Part shown: piece by piece, positions 5,115-5,164 of the stretch | How the letters are laid out: the number at the start of each line of letters is the position of its first letter | How positions within the stretch are numbered: the first letter of the stretch is position 1 | Assembly: GCA_900542965.1 (NCBI GenBank) | Contig: UQPY01000088.1 | Coordinates: 1-5,164 of the forward strand | From: an uncultured Collinsella sp. | Lineage (GTDB): Bacteria; Actinomycetota; Coriobacteriia; Coriobacteriales; Coriobacteriaceae | DNA: 5,164 bases | Reading direction: 5' to 3' | Notes under the pieces: generated by a model | The model's database searches: none | Told to the model about the DNA's origin: nothing | The model's input: the letters and a program-made list of their open reading frames with translations, nothing else | Translations under genes and position numbers: made by a program

Positions 5115-5164
5115 CTGTCTCTTATACACATCTGACGCTGCCGACGACTAGTCGAGTGTAGATC
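5115..5164 (-). other. Untrimmed Nextera i5-side adapter (sequencing artefact), inverted copy
   Basis: Positions 5115-5133 are the reverse-complemented Tn5 mosaic end CTGTCTCTTATACACATCT. Positions 5134-5147 are the reverse-complemented read-1 tail GACGCTGCCGACGA, 5148-5155 (CTAGTCGA) the same index as at the left end, and 5156-5164 the P5 primer end GTGTAGATC. Nothing right of 5114 is genomic. Confidence 0.98.

Noticed and set aside
1..5164. Terminal inverted repeats of a transposon or linear element
   Set aside because: The repeats are exact Nextera adapter, index and P5 sequence, and no transposase is encoded between them.

Overview
This window is an assembled bacterial DNA fragment whose two ends are untrimmed Illumina Nextera library adapter (1-47 and 5115-5164). 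The biological insert is 48-5114. Its GC-rich coding sequence, the gene order xseA-xseB-tlyA-nadK-recN without dxs or ispA, and a PTS gene divergent from an RpiR-type regulator suggest a gut actinobacterium of the Coriobacteriia, perhaps Collinsella. This placement is an inference from gene content and protein style; no homology search was run.

Left part (48-1383): a sugar-uptake control locus. The start of a fructose-family PTS EIIB gene runs leftward and is cut by the adapter after 68 residues. Divergent to it, an RpiR/MurR-family regulator (HTH plus SIS domain) runs rightward. The 272-bp region between them is AT-richer in its central and right part. It contains a cluster of TGAAAG/CTTTCA inverted repeats around 381-418, a plausible operator through which the regulator could control the PTS operon in response to a phosphosugar.

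Middle (1384-1442): a 59-bp convergent gap holding a perfect 11-bp inverted repeat (1392-1424), the likely shared terminator of the regulator and of the operon arriving from the right.

Right part (1443-5114): one tightly packed leftward operon. In transcription order it holds the C-terminal end of a gene that is probably xseA, then xseB (exonuclease VII small subunit), tlyA (S4/FtsJ rRNA 2'-O-methyltransferase), nadK (NAD kinase) and recN (DNA repair SMC-like ATPase). Spacings are 2 nt, about 35 nt, a 4-nt ATGA overlap and an 11-nt overlap, so the genes are almost certainly co-transcribed and partly translationally coupled. The operon promoter lies beyond the right edge. The mix of DNA repair, rRNA modification and NADP supply is a conserved bacterial housekeeping cluster.

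I see no CRISPR array, tRNA, rRNA, insertion sequence, phage gene or previously undescribed system. The points most worth checking are the operator array, the altered first sugar-phosphate motif of the regulator, the unusual terminator hairpin, and the adapter ends, which create false protein tails.
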